A stretch of 42,631 bases of DNA. Source: an uncultured Flavobacteriales bacterium (GTDB taxonomy: Bacteria > Bacteroidota > Bacteroidia > Flavobacteriales_D > Sanyastnellaceae). The translations under genes were made by a program, and so were the position numbers. Shown here in pieces: positions 7,699-16,307 of this stretch. Where the stretch lies: NCBI GenBank assembly GCA_913041065.1, contig CAJWII010000002.1:1-42631 (forward strand), in the 5' to 3' direction. How positions within the stretch are numbered: position 1 is the first letter of the stretch; every line of letters starts with the position of its first letter. A model generated the notes under the pieces. The model was not told the origin of the DNA. It did no database searches and saw only the letters and a list, made by a program, of their open reading frames with translations.

Positions 7699-10374
7699 AT
7701 GGACGCAAAATTTTCAGCACGGGTGCGAGAGGTGATTTCGCTGAGTCGTGAAGAGGCCCTTCGTTTGGGCCACAATTACATCGGGGTCGAACATCTGTTG
7801 CTGGGCATCATCAAAGAAGGAGAAGGCACCGCAGTGCGCATCCTCGAGGGGTTGAATTGCGATATGCAAAAGCTTCGCAAACTTGTGGAAGGTTCCGTCC
7901 GACCCAGTGGCGCCAAAGCCGGTGGCGCGGGCAACATCCCTCTTGTTAAACAGGCCGAAAAGATTTTGAAAATCACTTATTTGGAGGCCAAAATTTTCAA
8001 AAGCCCCATCATTGGGACGGAGCATCTCCTCCTCAGCATTCTGAAAGACGAGGACAACGTGGCAACCAAGAGCATTCACGCATTCAACATCGACTACGAC
8101 GTGGCAAAAGAAGAATTTGAAAGCTTGCTTTCTGAAGGAGGCGCTCCCTCCACCCCAAGGGCAGACCATCCCATGGCCGACGGCGGCGAACCCGCAGACG
8201 ACGGACCGGGCAATTACGGTTCAGGGGGAAGCAGCGATGGCCCATCTGGGCGCAAGGGTGACCCCAAATCCAAGACCCCAGTCCTGGACAACTTTGGCCG
8301 TGACCTCACGCGCATGGCGGAGGAAGGCCGCCTCGATCCTATTGTTGGTCGGGCTAAAGAGATCGAACGCGTCAGCCAAATTTTGAGCCGCCGCAAGAAG
8401 AACAACCCCATCTTGATGGGAGAACCCGGCGTCGGGAAATCGGCCATTGCTGAAGGCTTGGCGTTGCGCATTGTCGAAAAGAAGGTGAGCCGCGTGCTGT
8501 TCGGCAAGCGGATTGTCACGCTCGATGTGGCCTCTCTTGTGGCTGGAACGAAGTACCGTGGACAATTCGAGGAGCGCATGAAAGCGGTGATGAATGAGCT
8601 CGAGAAGTCCCCGGATGTCATCCTGTTCATCGACGAAATCCACACCATTGTGGGCGCCGGAGGCGCAAGCGGGTCGCTGGACGCGTCCAACATGTTCAAG
8701 CCTGCCTTGGCAAGGGGGGAGATTCAGTGCATTGGCGCCACCACCTTGGACGAGTACCGCCAACACATCGAGAAAGACGGCGCGTTGGAACGACGCTTCC
8801 AGAAGGTCATGGTCGAACCCACCACGATTGAGGAGACCACCCAAATCCTTCACAACATCAAGGACAAGTACGAGGAACACCACAGCGTCAAATACACCGA
8901 CGAGGCCATCAACGCATGTGTGGCACTCACGAGCAGGTACATCACGGACCGACACCTCCCAGACAAGGCCATTGACGCCTTGGACGAGGTGGGAAGCCGG
9001 GTGCATTTGACCAACATCCACGTGCCTGAGGAAATCGTCAAGATTGAGGAGGAAATCGAGGAGGTCAAAAAGGACAAAAGTCAGGTCGTTCGCTCCCAGC
9101 GCTACGAAGAAGCGGCAAGGTTACGCGACAAAGAACGCGTGCTCAACGACCAGCTTGAAAAGGCGAAGCGCGCATGGGAAGAGGAATCCAAAAACCAGCG
9201 GGTGACCGTCACCGAAGCCCATGTCGGCGATGTGGTGGCCATGATGACTGGCATTCCGGTTCAACGCATTGCAGAGAAAGAAAGCGGCAAGCTCGCACGC
9301 ATGAACACCGACTTGGAGGGCAAGGTGATTGGCCAAGACGACGCCATTCAAAAGGTGGTCAAAGCCATCAAGCGCAACCGCGCTGGCTTGAAGGACCCCA
9401 ACAAACCCATAGGTTCGTTCATTTTCCTCGGCCCCACAGGAGTCGGCAAGACCCAACTTGCGAAAGTGTTGTCTCGCTTCATGTTTGACAGCGAGGAGGC
9501 CCTCATCCGCGTCGACATGTCTGAGTACATGGAGAAGTTCGCTGTCACCCGACTGATTGGAGCGCCTCCGGGCTATGTGGGCTATGAAGAAGGTGGACAA
9601 CTCACCGAAAAGGTGCGTCGTCGCCCCTACTCCATCGTGCTGCTTGATGAAATCGAAAAAGCGCACCCCGACGTGTTCAACTTGTTGTTGCAGGCGTTGG
9701 ACGATGGCCAATTGACCGATTCCCTCGGCCGCAAGGTGGATTTCCGGAACACGGTCATCATCATGACATCCAACATTGGTGCGCGCCAATTGGCGGAATT
9801 CGGCACAGGTGTGGGCTTCGGCACGGCGGCCAAGCAAGCCAACGTCACCTCAGACCGCGACTCCGTAATCCAAACAGCTTTGAAACGCGCGTTCGCGCCT
9901 GAGTTCCTCAATCGGATTGACGACGTGGTGCTGTTCAAGAGCCTGAAGCGGGAGCACATCCACAGCATCATCAACCTTGAACTTGATGCCTTGAAAAAGC
10001 GTGTGGTGGACCTCGGCTACGACTTGGAAATCACCGACGCTGCGTCGGACTTCATCGCCGACAAAGGCTACGATGAGAAATACGGCGCGCGTCCCTTGAA
10101 GCGGGCCATTCAGAAGTTCCTCGAAGATCCCTTCGCGGAGGAAATCATCAACAGCGAAGTGCAAGAGGGCGACTTGCTTCGCGCCGATTTGGAGAAAGAC
10201 AGCACCGAACTCACGATTTCTGTGATCAAAGGTGGGCTGCTCGAGATGCCTGAAGGCGCTGAGGAAGCCTTGAAAGGAGATGTGAACGAGGACAAACCCA
10301 AGAAGCGCAAGTCCAAGGGCACGAAAAAGGCCGAATCTCCCACCACTGACGACGACGCCAATAAAGACGCCTGA
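7699..10374 (+). CDS. clpC: ATP-dependent Clp protease ATP-binding subunit ClpC
   Basis: An 891-residue AAA+ unfoldase that feeds substrates to the ClpP peptidase in the cytoplasm. The order is: the double Clp-N domain (residues ~1-145, GHNYIGVEHLLLGI and SPIIGTEHLLLSIL), a glycine-rich linker, the first AAA module with Walker A GEPGVGKSAIAEG near 241, a UVR-type middle segment (QRYEEAARLRDKERVLNDQL), the second AAA module with GPTGVGKTQLAK near 577 and LLDEIEKAHPDVFNLLLQAL, and a VGF loop (GTGVGFGTA) of the kind that docks on ClpP. The lysine-rich tail after ~860 looks disordered. ATG at 7699 is chosen over a TTG one codon earlier. No Shine-Dalgarno is seen. The stop overlaps the next start by one base. 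clpP is not in the window. Confidence 0.98.
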   Translation: MDAKFSARVREVISLSREEALRLGHNYIGVEHLLLGIIKEGEGTAVRILEGLNCDMQKLRKLVEGSVRPSGAKAGGAGNIPLVKQAEKILKITYLEAKIFKSPIIGTEHLLLSILKDEDNVATKSIHAFNIDYDVAKEEFESLLSEGGAPSTPRADHPMADGGEPADDGPGNYGSGGSSDGPSGRKGDPKSKTPVLDNFGRDLTRMAEEGRLDPIVGRAKEIERVSQILSRRKKNNPILMGEPGVGKSAIAEGLALRIVEKKVSRVLFGKRIVTLDVASLVAGTKYRGQFEERMKAVMNELEKSPDVILFIDEIHTIVGAGGASGSLDASNMFKPALARGEIQCIGATTLDEYRQHIEKDGALERRFQKVMVEPTTIEETTQILHNIKDKYEEHHSVKYTDEAINACVALTSRYITDRHLPDKAIDALDEVGSRVHLTNIHVPEEIVKIEEEIEEVKKDKSQVVRSQRYEEAARLRDKERVLNDQLEKAKRAWEEESKNQRVTVTEAHVGDVVAMMTGIPVQRIAEKESGKLARMNTDLEGKVIGQDDAIQKVVKAIKRNRAGLKDPNKPIGSFIFLGPTGVGKTQLAKVLSRFMFDSEEALIRVDMSEYMEKFAVTRLIGAPPGYVGYEEGGQLTEKVRRRPYSIVLLDEIEKAHPDVFNLLLQALDDGQLTDSLGRKVDFRNTVIIMTSNIGARQLAEFGTGVGFGTAAKQANVTSDRDSVIQTALKRAFAPEFLNRIDDVVLFKSLKREHIHSIINLELDALKKRVVDLGYDLEITDAASDFIADKGYDEKYGARPLKRAIQKFLEDPFAEEIINSEVQEGDLLRADLEKDSTELTISVIKGGLLEMPEGAEEALKGDVNEDKPKKRKSKGTKKAESPTTDDDANKDA

Positions 10375-10670
10375 TGGATTGGAAGACGTGGACCCTGCAG
10401 ACCTTGCAGAACAAATACGTGGCGGCCACCTTGTTGGCTGTGGTGTGGTCAACGTTTATCCATGACTTGGGCATGCTCTACGTTTGGCGAGAGTCTCGCG
10501 CCTTGCATCACCTTGAGCAAGAGCTTTTTGAGGTCAATCAACAAAACGAAGGGTTGAGGCATCGCCAGGCCGACATTTTCGCCAACCCCAAGGCCCTTGA
10601 GCGCTTCGCGCGACAACGATACTTCATGCGCCGTCCCAACGAAGAAGTCTACAGAATTGTGAACGAATAA
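10374..10670 (+). CDS. FtsB/DivIC-like septum formation initiator
   Basis: A 98-residue single-pass membrane protein of the FtsB/DivIC type, which helps recruit and activate the septal peptidoglycan synthesis complex. A transmembrane helix (VAATLLAVVWSTFI) at ~14-30 is followed by a coiled coil (LHHLEQELFEVNQQNEGLRHRQ) and the typical end with NPKALERFARQRYFMRRPNEEVY. It starts within the clpC stop (TGATG), so the two are translationally coupled. Its last 22 bases overlap the rhomboid gene on the other strand. Confidence 0.87.
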   Translation: MDWKTWTLQTLQNKYVAATLLAVVWSTFIHDLGMLYVWRESRALHHLEQELFEVNQQNEGLRHRQADIFANPKALERFARQRYFMRRPNEEVYRIVNE

Positions 10671-11266
10671 AGAGCATGGGCGACTTGGCCCCAACAACGT
10701 TCCCAGGCCTGAGGCACCAAGAGCAAGGTCCACATCAGTCCAGCAAGACCACCAGTCAAGTGCGCGTCATGCGCCACCCTTGTGTCTGACACGTTGGCCA
10801 TGCGCGATTCATACCAGAAGAACAGCACGCCAGCAAAAGCTGCAGGGATGGGAATCACGAAAAAAAGCAACAGCATGTGCGTCGGGTGAAGCACGATGTA
10901 CGCCACCAGCACGGCACTCACCGCCCCCGATGCCCCGAGGCTCCTGTAGCGCGGGTTGTTTTTGTGCTTGATGAGGGCAGGAAGACTCCCTGCCACCAGG
11001 GAACACACGTACAAACCAGGCAGACCAGCCAATCCCAAAAATCCCAGATCGGTCTGCACCGTTCGGCCAAATTCGTACAACACAAACATGTTCATGGCCA
11101 GATGCATCCAGTCGGCATGAACGACGCCGTGTGACAGCACACGCCACCACTCCCTATGTTCATAAACACGAAAAGGAATGAGCATCCACCGTGCCTTGTC
11201 AGAAGAATCCATCCACCTCCAAGACGTCACGCACGTGGCCATCACAGATAAGGTCAAAAAATCCAC
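10649..11266 (-). CDS. Rhomboid family intramembrane serine protease
   Basis: A 205-residue polytopic membrane protein that should cleave transmembrane substrates within the bilayer. The catalytic dyad is visible: serine in SLGASGAVSA near residue 112 and histidine in HDAHLTGGLAG near 169. The HxxxN motif of helix 2 is HLAMNM, preceded by WWRVLSHGVVHADWMH. It is the third gene of a minus-strand run, three bases after the DUF4440-like gene. Confidence 0.92.
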   Translation of the reverse strand: MDFLTLSVMATCVTSWRWMDSSDKARWMLIPFRVYEHREWWRVLSHGVVHADWMHLAMNMFVLYEFGRTVQTDLGFLGLAGLPGLYVCSLVAGSLPALIKHKNNPRYRSLGASGAVSAVLVAYIVLHPTHMLLLFFVIPIPAAFAGVLFFWYESRMANVSDTRVAHDAHLTGGLAGLMWTLLLVPQAWERCWGQVAHALYSFTIL

Positions 11267-11269
11267 GAT

Positions 11270-11737
11270 TCAAGAGCTGTGGTCGGCGACAATCACCCAA
11301 TCGCCATGGATTCGCTTCCAGAGCAAAGTGTACATGCCCTCGGCATTTGTCTGGCCTTCCTTTTCAAGGTGCCAACCTCCGACCAGCCAACCTGAGCTTC
11401 GTGAAACCCGCACCCATTTGTCGTTGCGAAAGGTCAGCGTGCCCATGTCCGCCTGCGTGGGGTATCCCAATTGGTATCGCTCCAGAGTCGCCGAATGGCC
11501 TCGTGTGATGCCGGATTTCCCCACGAACAACAGGCTGTCGCTCCGCCAGTATCCCTGCATGAAACCTTCGAGGTCCCCCTGGTTCCAAGCGTCCATCTGC
11601 GACGTCATGACTTGGGCCACTTGATCTGGCATCCCCCCCACTTCAATGCGCGAAGCCTGGGCAGACCCCTGCGAGCAAAGGCTCACCACGAACATCGCCG
11701 CACACATCACGCGCTTCCCGGTCATCTGGTGGAGCAT
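11270..11737 (-). CDS. Exported DUF4440/SnoaL-like protein
   Basis: A 155-residue protein with a signal peptide (MCAAMFVVSLCSQGSAQ). The rest fits a small NTF2-like cone fold: MDAWNQGDLEGFMQGYWRSDSLLFVG, then TLERYQLGYPTQADMGTLTF, and the closing strand pattern YTLLWKRIHGDWVIVADHSS. Members of this fold bind small ligands or act as enzymes; no catalytic residues can be assigned. Its ATG overlaps the ychF stop by one base (TGATG). Confidence 0.8.
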   Translation of the reverse strand: MLHQMTGKRVMCAAMFVVSLCSQGSAQASRIEVGGMPDQVAQVMTSQMDAWNQGDLEGFMQGYWRSDSLLFVGKSGITRGHSATLERYQLGYPTQADMGTLTFRNDKWVRVSRSSGWLVGGWHLEKEGQTNAEGMYTLLWKRIHGDWVIVADHSS

Positions 11738-12834
11738 CAGACGTTGAATCGGAAGTGCATGATGTCCCCGTCCTCCACCACGTACTCCTTCCCTTCCACG
11801 CTCAACTTGCCAGCTTCCTTCACCGCCTGTTCGCTGCCCAGGTCCACAAAGTCACTGTACTTCATGACTTCAGCACGGATGAATCCCTTTTCGAAGTCGG
11901 TGTGAATCACGCCCGCCGATTGGGGGGCAGTGAAACCCTTGCGAATGGTCCATGCCCGAACTTCTTTCTCTCCAGCCGTGAAATAGGTCTGCAAGGCCAA
12001 CAGGTCGTAGGCAGACCGGATCAATTTGGCCACCCCCGGCTCGTCCAACCCGAGGTCGTCCAAGAACATGGCCCGCTCCTCGTGGTCCTCCAACTCGGCG
12101 ATGTCCGCTTCGATGGCGGCACCCAACGCAAGCACCCCGGCTCCCTCCTGCTGAGCGACCTCTTTGACGCGGTCGACATGTGCGTTCCCAGAAACCACAG
12201 AACCCTCGTCCACGTTGCAGACGTAAAGGATGGGCTTGGAGGTCAGCAATTGCATTTCCGACATCAACGGCTCCTCAAACTCCTCGAGTTCCAATCCACG
12301 TGCGCTCAACCCTTGCTCAAGGTGGGCCACCAACCGGCTGTAGAAGGTCATTTGCTTGACAGCCTCTTTGTCTCCAGTCTGCGCGGCTTTTTTCACCTTG
12401 GACATCCTCGATTCTACAGTCTCGAGGTCTTTCAGTTGCAGCTCGGCGTCGATCACCTCTTTGTCCCGGATGGGATCCACACTTCCGTCGACGTGCACAA
12501 TGTTGTCGTCCTCAAAGCAACGAAGCACATGTAGAATCGCGTCGGTGGTCCTGATGTTTCCTAGAAACTTGTTGCCCAGTCCCTCGCCTTTGCTAGCGCC
12601 CTTCACCAAGCCTGCGATGTCGACAATTTCCACGGTGGTTGGCACCACATTTTGAGGCTTCACCAATTCTGCCAAGGCGTTCAAACGCGGATCGGGCACC
12701 GTGATCACACCCAGGTTGGGCTCAATTGTGCAGAAGGGGAAATTCGCACTCTGGGCCTTCGCGTTGGAAAGGCAGTTGAAGAGGGTGGATTTTCCCACAT
12801 TGGGGAGTCCGACGATGCCGCATTGCAATGCCAT
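11737..12834 (-). CDS. ychF: Redox-regulated ATPase YchF/OLA1
   Basis: A 365-residue Obg-related P-loop NTPase that binds ATP rather than GTP, associates with ribosomes and affects stress responses. The P-loop is GLPNVGKSTLFNCLSNA at residues 7-23; the switch region has VEIVDIAGLVKGASKGEGLGNKFL. An alpha-helical hairpin follows in the middle, and the C-terminal TGS domain ends YSDFVDLGSEQAVKEAGKLSVEGKEYVVEDGDIMHFRFNV (shown here in two parts by function: substrate strand and terminal strand). It is divergent from the transketolase genes. Confidence 0.97.
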   Translation of the reverse strand: MALQCGIVGLPNVGKSTLFNCLSNAKAQSANFPFCTIEPNLGVITVPDPRLNALAELVKPQNVVPTTVEIVDIAGLVKGASKGEGLGNKFLGNIRTTDAILHVLRCFEDDNIVHVDGSVDPIRDKEVIDAELQLKDLETVESRMSKVKKAAQTGDKEAVKQMTFYSRLVAHLEQGLSARGLELEEFEEPLMSEMQLLTSKPILYVCNVDEGSVVSGNAHVDRVKEVAQQEGAGVLALGAAIEADIAELEDHEERAMFLDDLGLDEPGVAKLIRSAYDLLALQTYFTAGEKEVRAWTIRKGFTAPQSAGVIHTDFEKGFIRAEVMKYSDFVDLGSEQAVKEAGKLSVEGKEYVVEDGDIMHFRFNV

Positions 12835-12956
12835 GATGGGGTCTGTTTTAAGGGGCTGACCAGGTCCGCGAAGGTAAGCCTAGGATACGTTCCGGAGGGG
12901 CATTGGGTTTTTCCAAAGTTTATGCACAAACCACGGCCTTCGCGTCCACCATCTGG

Positions 12957-12964
12957 TAGTTTTG
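12957..12964 (+). promoter_or_regulatory. -7 promoter element (TAGTTTTG) of the transketolase operon
   Basis: TAGTTTTG ends four bases before the A of the ATG at 12969. If this is the promoter, transcription would begin at or next to the start codon, giving a leaderless mRNA. No -33 element is clear. Confidence 0.5.
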
Positions 12965-12968
12965 TGGC

Positions 12969-13811
12969 ATGAATTACGGAGAACTCCAAGCTACCGCCAG
13001 CCAAGTCCGTCGGGACATTGTTCGCATGGTCCACGCTGTTCAAAGCGGCCACCCAGGAGGTTCTCTAGGGTGCACCGACCTCTTGGTCCAATTGTACTTC
13101 GACACCATGAACGTGAACCCATCGTCCTTCGACATGGATGGCCGCGGAGAAGACCTGTTCTTTTTGTCCAACGGGCACATCAGCCCTGTGTGGTACAGCG
13201 TGCTCGCCCGCCGCGGGTACTTCCCTGTGACGGAGTTGGCCACGTTTCGCAAATTGAACTCGCGCTTGCAAGGCCACCCTGCCACGGAAGAAGGGTTGCC
13301 CGGCATTCGCGTGGCCTCAGGTTCACTGGGCCAAGGACTCAGTGTGGCTTTGGGAGCTGCCCAAGTCAAGAAGCTTGCTGGCGAGGAGACATGGGTGTAC
13401 TCGCTGCACGGCGATGGGGAATTGCAGGAGGGCCAAATTTGGGAAGCGGCGATGTACGCCGCCCACCACAAGATTGACAACATCCTGTCTTTTGTCGATT
13501 GCAACGGCCAGCAAATTGATGGCCCCACAGACGACGTCATGTCTTTGGGCGACCTCGCGGGCAAATGGGCGGCCTTCGGATGGCACGTGCTGTCCTGCGA
13601 CGGCCACGACTTCGAAGACCTGCAACGCACCATCCAAGCGGGCCATGCCCGACGCGGCACCGGTCAGCCGACTGTTGTCCTCATGAAGACGGAAATGGGC
13701 AAAGGGGTGGACTTCATGGAAGGCACCCACAAGTGGCACGGCATCGCGCCAAGCGACGAGCAACTCGACTTGGCGTTGGGCCAACTGGACTCCACACTGG
13801 AAGACTACTGA
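12969..13811 (+). CDS. Transketolase, N-terminal (thiamine diphosphate-binding) subunit
   Basis: A 280-residue protein matching the first half of transketolase, which moves two-carbon units between sugar phosphates in the non-oxidative pentose phosphate pathway. The N-terminus has VQSGHPGGSLGCTDLLVQLYF and FFLSNGHISPVWY; then RVASGSLGQGLSVALGAAQ and the ThDP/Mg2+ motif HGDGELQEGQIWEAAMYAAH followed by FVDCNGQQIDG. The split form is common in Bacteroidota and other bacteria. Here the C-terminal partner is not adjacent: a VWA gene lies between them. No Shine-Dalgarno is visible. Confidence 0.95.
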   Translation: MNYGELQATASQVRRDIVRMVHAVQSGHPGGSLGCTDLLVQLYFDTMNVNPSSFDMDGRGEDLFFLSNGHISPVWYSVLARRGYFPVTELATFRKLNSRLQGHPATEEGLPGIRVASGSLGQGLSVALGAAQVKKLAGEETWVYSLHGDGELQEGQIWEAAMYAAHHKIDNILSFVDCNGQQIDGPTDDVMSLGDLAGKWAAFGWHVLSCDGHDFEDLQRTIQAGHARRGTGQPTVVLMKTEMGKGVDFMEGTHKWHGIAPSDEQLDLALGQLDSTLEDY

Positions 13812-13833
13812 TTCGGGACCACGCCTGTTCCCC

Positions 13834-15270
13834 ATGAAGCCTCGACCCATGAAGCCGTTGGCGCCTCGAGCCACCCTGCCTGCCATCTGGAAGATGGGGG
13901 TGTTGGGTGTCGCCCTGTGCTGGTTCTCAGGCTCGGGTTGGAGTCAGGTTTCCACCGACGAAGAAGCGCTTCCCACGCGGATCTTGTTTGTCTTCGACGC
14001 GTCGAACAGCATGAACGCCTTTTGGAGTGGTGACCGCAAGATTCAAACCGCCACACGACTCCTGAGCGAGACGCTCAAAGGCTTGCACCAAAGCGACGAG
14101 TTGGAGCTCGGACTGCGCGTGTACGGACACGGCACCAAGCATGTGCCAGGAGAGCAAGATTGCGACGATACCGAATTGGTGGTCCCTTTTTCCAGCTTCA
14201 ACAACCTCATTATCAAGCAGTCCCTGTCTCGAATCAGGGCCCAAGGCACCACACCCATCGCCCGCTCTTTGGAACTGGCGGCGGACGATTTTCCCGAATC
14301 GCCTGGCAGAAACGTCATTGTACTCATCACAGACGGCATCGAGGCTTGCGACGAGGACCCGTGTGCGGTATCCAGGGCGCTCCAAGCCAAGGGCATCACA
14401 CTGAAGCCATTTGTGATCGGCATGGGCATGGACGACTTGATGGCAGAGAGTTTGAATTGCATCGGCAATTTCTACGACGCGGCAGATCCACAAGCTTTTG
14501 AACATGTCTTGCAACTCGTGCTTGAACAAGCCATGCACAACACCACCGTGCAAGTGGACTTGCTGAACCGATCTGGGGAGGCCACCGAAAGCAACATGGC
14601 GTATTCGTTCACGGACTCCCGCACGGGTGTGCACCACCCGCAATGGGTTCACACCCTTCGTTGGGGAGGCGGCGCCGACACCTTGTACATCGACCCTCTG
14701 CCCTTGTACACGCTGACCGTGCACAGCTTGCCTGAAGCTCGACTCGACAGCTTGTCGCTGAAGCCCGGTGTGCACAACACCATCGCCGTGCCTGACATGG
14801 GGACAGGCCACCTGACGCCGCGATTCGCGCGCGGTGTGCGAACAGACTATGGCTCAGTGGATGTGCATTGGCACGTGCAAGGCGCATGTGAACCGTTTTT
14901 CAGCAGCGACGTTGGCACTCGCACCCGGTTCCGCGCGGGAACTTACGACTTGACGTTTGGGACGAACCCTCCAGTCATCGTAACCGGCGTTCAAGTCGAG
15001 GAAGGCCAAGACTTGAAGGTGGAAATCCCCGCGCCCGGCTCCTTGGTGTTGCAGGCCGCCACCAGTGGTTACGCCGTGGTCATGGAGGCACAATCCCTCC
15101 AACCCGTTTTGCAATTTGACGCGTCAGACTTGGCCGGAATTCACACGTTGCAACCAGGCGAGTACAACGTGGTCTTTCGGGCACGAAATGCGCGCGGCAC
15201 CCTTTACAGCATTCAGAAAAACTTCACGGTTGCTTCAGGCACCACAACCACAATCAAACTCCATGGTTGA
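13834..15270 (+). CDS. Exported von Willebrand factor A domain protein
   Basis: A 478-residue protein with a signal peptide (hydrophobic GVLGVALCWFSGSGWSQ near residues 22-38). The VWA domain (about 50-230) has an intact metal-ion-dependent adhesion site: DASNS in ILFVFDASNSMNAFW, the threonine in AQGTTPIARSLELA and the aspartate in VIVLITDGIEACD. Cysteine pairs in EQDCDDTE and EACDEDPC could form disulphides. The C-terminal part has two beta-rich repeats (RAGTYDLTF...VTGVQVEEGQDLKVEI and QPGEYNVVF...KNFTVASGTTTTIKL), like PEGA or Ig-type domains. It starts 22 bases after the transketolase N-half and overlaps the C-half start by eight bases. A link to sugar metabolism is not evident. The start could also be ATG 13849. 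Confidence 0.87.
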   Translation: MKPRPMKPLAPRATLPAIWKMGVLGVALCWFSGSGWSQVSTDEEALPTRILFVFDASNSMNAFWSGDRKIQTATRLLSETLKGLHQSDELELGLRVYGHGTKHVPGEQDCDDTELVVPFSSFNNLIIKQSLSRIRAQGTTPIARSLELAADDFPESPGRNVIVLITDGIEACDEDPCAVSRALQAKGITLKPFVIGMGMDDLMAESLNCIGNFYDAADPQAFEHVLQLVLEQAMHNTTVQVDLLNRSGEATESNMAYSFTDSRTGVHHPQWVHTLRWGGGADTLYIDPLPLYTLTVHSLPEARLDSLSLKPGVHNTIAVPDMGTGHLTPRFARGVRTDYGSVDVHWHVQGACEPFFSSDVGTRTRFRAGTYDLTFGTNPPVIVTGVQVEEGQDLKVEIPAPGSLVLQAATSGYAVVMEAQSLQPVLQFDASDLAGIHTLQPGEYNVVFRARNARGTLYSIQKNFTVASGTTTTIKLHG

Positions 15271-16228
15271 TTCACATCACATCCTCCTCAACCCTACTGA
15301 GAACAAGGACACACGTTCTGGCTTCGGCCAAGGCCTGCTTGAAGCCGGCCAAGCCGACAGCAACGTGGTGGGCCTTTGCGCAGACTTGACAGGTTCGTTG
15401 AAGATGAACGCCTTTCAGAATGCGTTCTCCGAACGTTTTTTCCAAGTGGGCATCGCCGAGGCCAACATGATGGGCGTCGCCGCGGGCATGACCATTGGTG
15501 GCAAAATCCCGTTCACAGGAACCTTCGCCAACTTCTCCACGGGCCGGGTGTACGATCAAATTCGCCAAAGCATCGCATACAGCGAGAAGAATGTGAAAAT
15601 TTGCGCCTCCCACGCGGGATTGACTTTGGGAGAGGATGGCGCCACACACCAAATCTTGGAGGACATCGGGATGATGAAGATGCTCCCCAACATGACGGTG
15701 ATTGTCCCTGCGGATTACGAACAGACGCGCCAGGCCACCTTGGCCATCGCCAAGCACCACGGTCCAGTGTACCTCCGGTTTGGCCGCCCCAAGGTGCCCG
15801 TGTTCATCCAACCTGAAGCGCCTTTTGAATTGGGCAAAATTCAGCGAATCATCACAGGATCCGACGTGACCATCGCCGCATGCGGCCACTTGGTGTGGGA
15901 AGCCGTCCAAGCCGCGGTGGAACTCCACAAAGAGGGCATTTCAGCGGAGGTCTTGAATGTACACACTGTCAAGCCCCTGGACGAAACCACCCTTGTGGAA
16001 TCGGCCAAACGCACCGGTGCTGTGGTGGTGGCAGAGGAGCACCAGCGTCTTGGCGGTTTGGGCAGCAGCATCGCCCAGTGCCTGGCAAGCCACCACCCCA
16101 CCAAGATGGATTTCGTGGCGGTGGAAGACCAATTCGGCGAATCAGGCACACCGAATCAATTGATGGCCAAGTATGGCCTCGACGCGAAGACCATCGTCAA
16201 GAAGACCCGTGCGTTGCTCGGTCGCTGA
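15263..16228 (+). CDS. Transketolase, C-terminal subunit
   Basis: A 321-residue partner of the N-half at 12969, carrying the pyrimidine-binding and C-terminal transketolase domains; together they make the active enzyme. Visible motifs are VGLCADLTGSLKMNAF, RFFQVGIAEANMMGVAAGMTIGG (the glutamate that activates ThDP), ASHAGLTLGEDGATHQILEDIGMM and the C-terminal VVVAEEHQRLGGLGSSIAQ. The start ATG at 15263 overlaps the VWA gene's end (ATGGTTGA), implying translational coupling. A longer open frame begins at 15065 but lies inside the VWA gene and is not conserved-looking. A strong terminator follows. Confidence 0.95.
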   Translation: MVDSHHILLNPTENKDTRSGFGQGLLEAGQADSNVVGLCADLTGSLKMNAFQNAFSERFFQVGIAEANMMGVAAGMTIGGKIPFTGTFANFSTGRVYDQIRQSIAYSEKNVKICASHAGLTLGEDGATHQILEDIGMMKMLPNMTVIVPADYEQTRQATLAIAKHHGPVYLRFGRPKVPVFIQPEAPFELGKIQRIITGSDVTIAACGHLVWEAVQAAVELHKEGISAEVLNVHTVKPLDETTLVESAKRTGAVVVAEEHQRLGGLGSSIAQCLASHHPTKMDFVAVEDQFGESGTPNQLMAKYGLDAKTIVKKTRALLGR

Positions 16229-16247
16229 TCCACGTCAGGTGTGCACG

Positions 16248-16278
16248 AAAACGGCCGACTGCGGAAGTCGGCCGTTTT
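16248..16278. terminator. Bidirectional intrinsic terminator between transketolase and dapA
   Basis: AAAACGGCCGACT pairs with AGTCGGCCGTTTT around a four-base loop, with a T-run at the plus-strand 3' side and A residues at the 5' side. It can therefore end the plus-strand transketolase operon and the minus-strand dapA transcript. Confidence 0.9.
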
Positions 16279-16307
16279 TCTAGGCTTCAATCGTCAAACC
16301 CCAGCAC

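Noticed and set aside
12835-12968. Promoter of ychF in the gap before the transketolase genes
   Set aside because: Only a poor match (TA-N3-TTTG, with a three-base spacer) is present on the minus strand, so I do not call one.
15065-15262. Upstream extension of the transketolase C-half
   Set aside because: It lies in the VWA gene in another frame; the family N-terminus fits ATG 15263.
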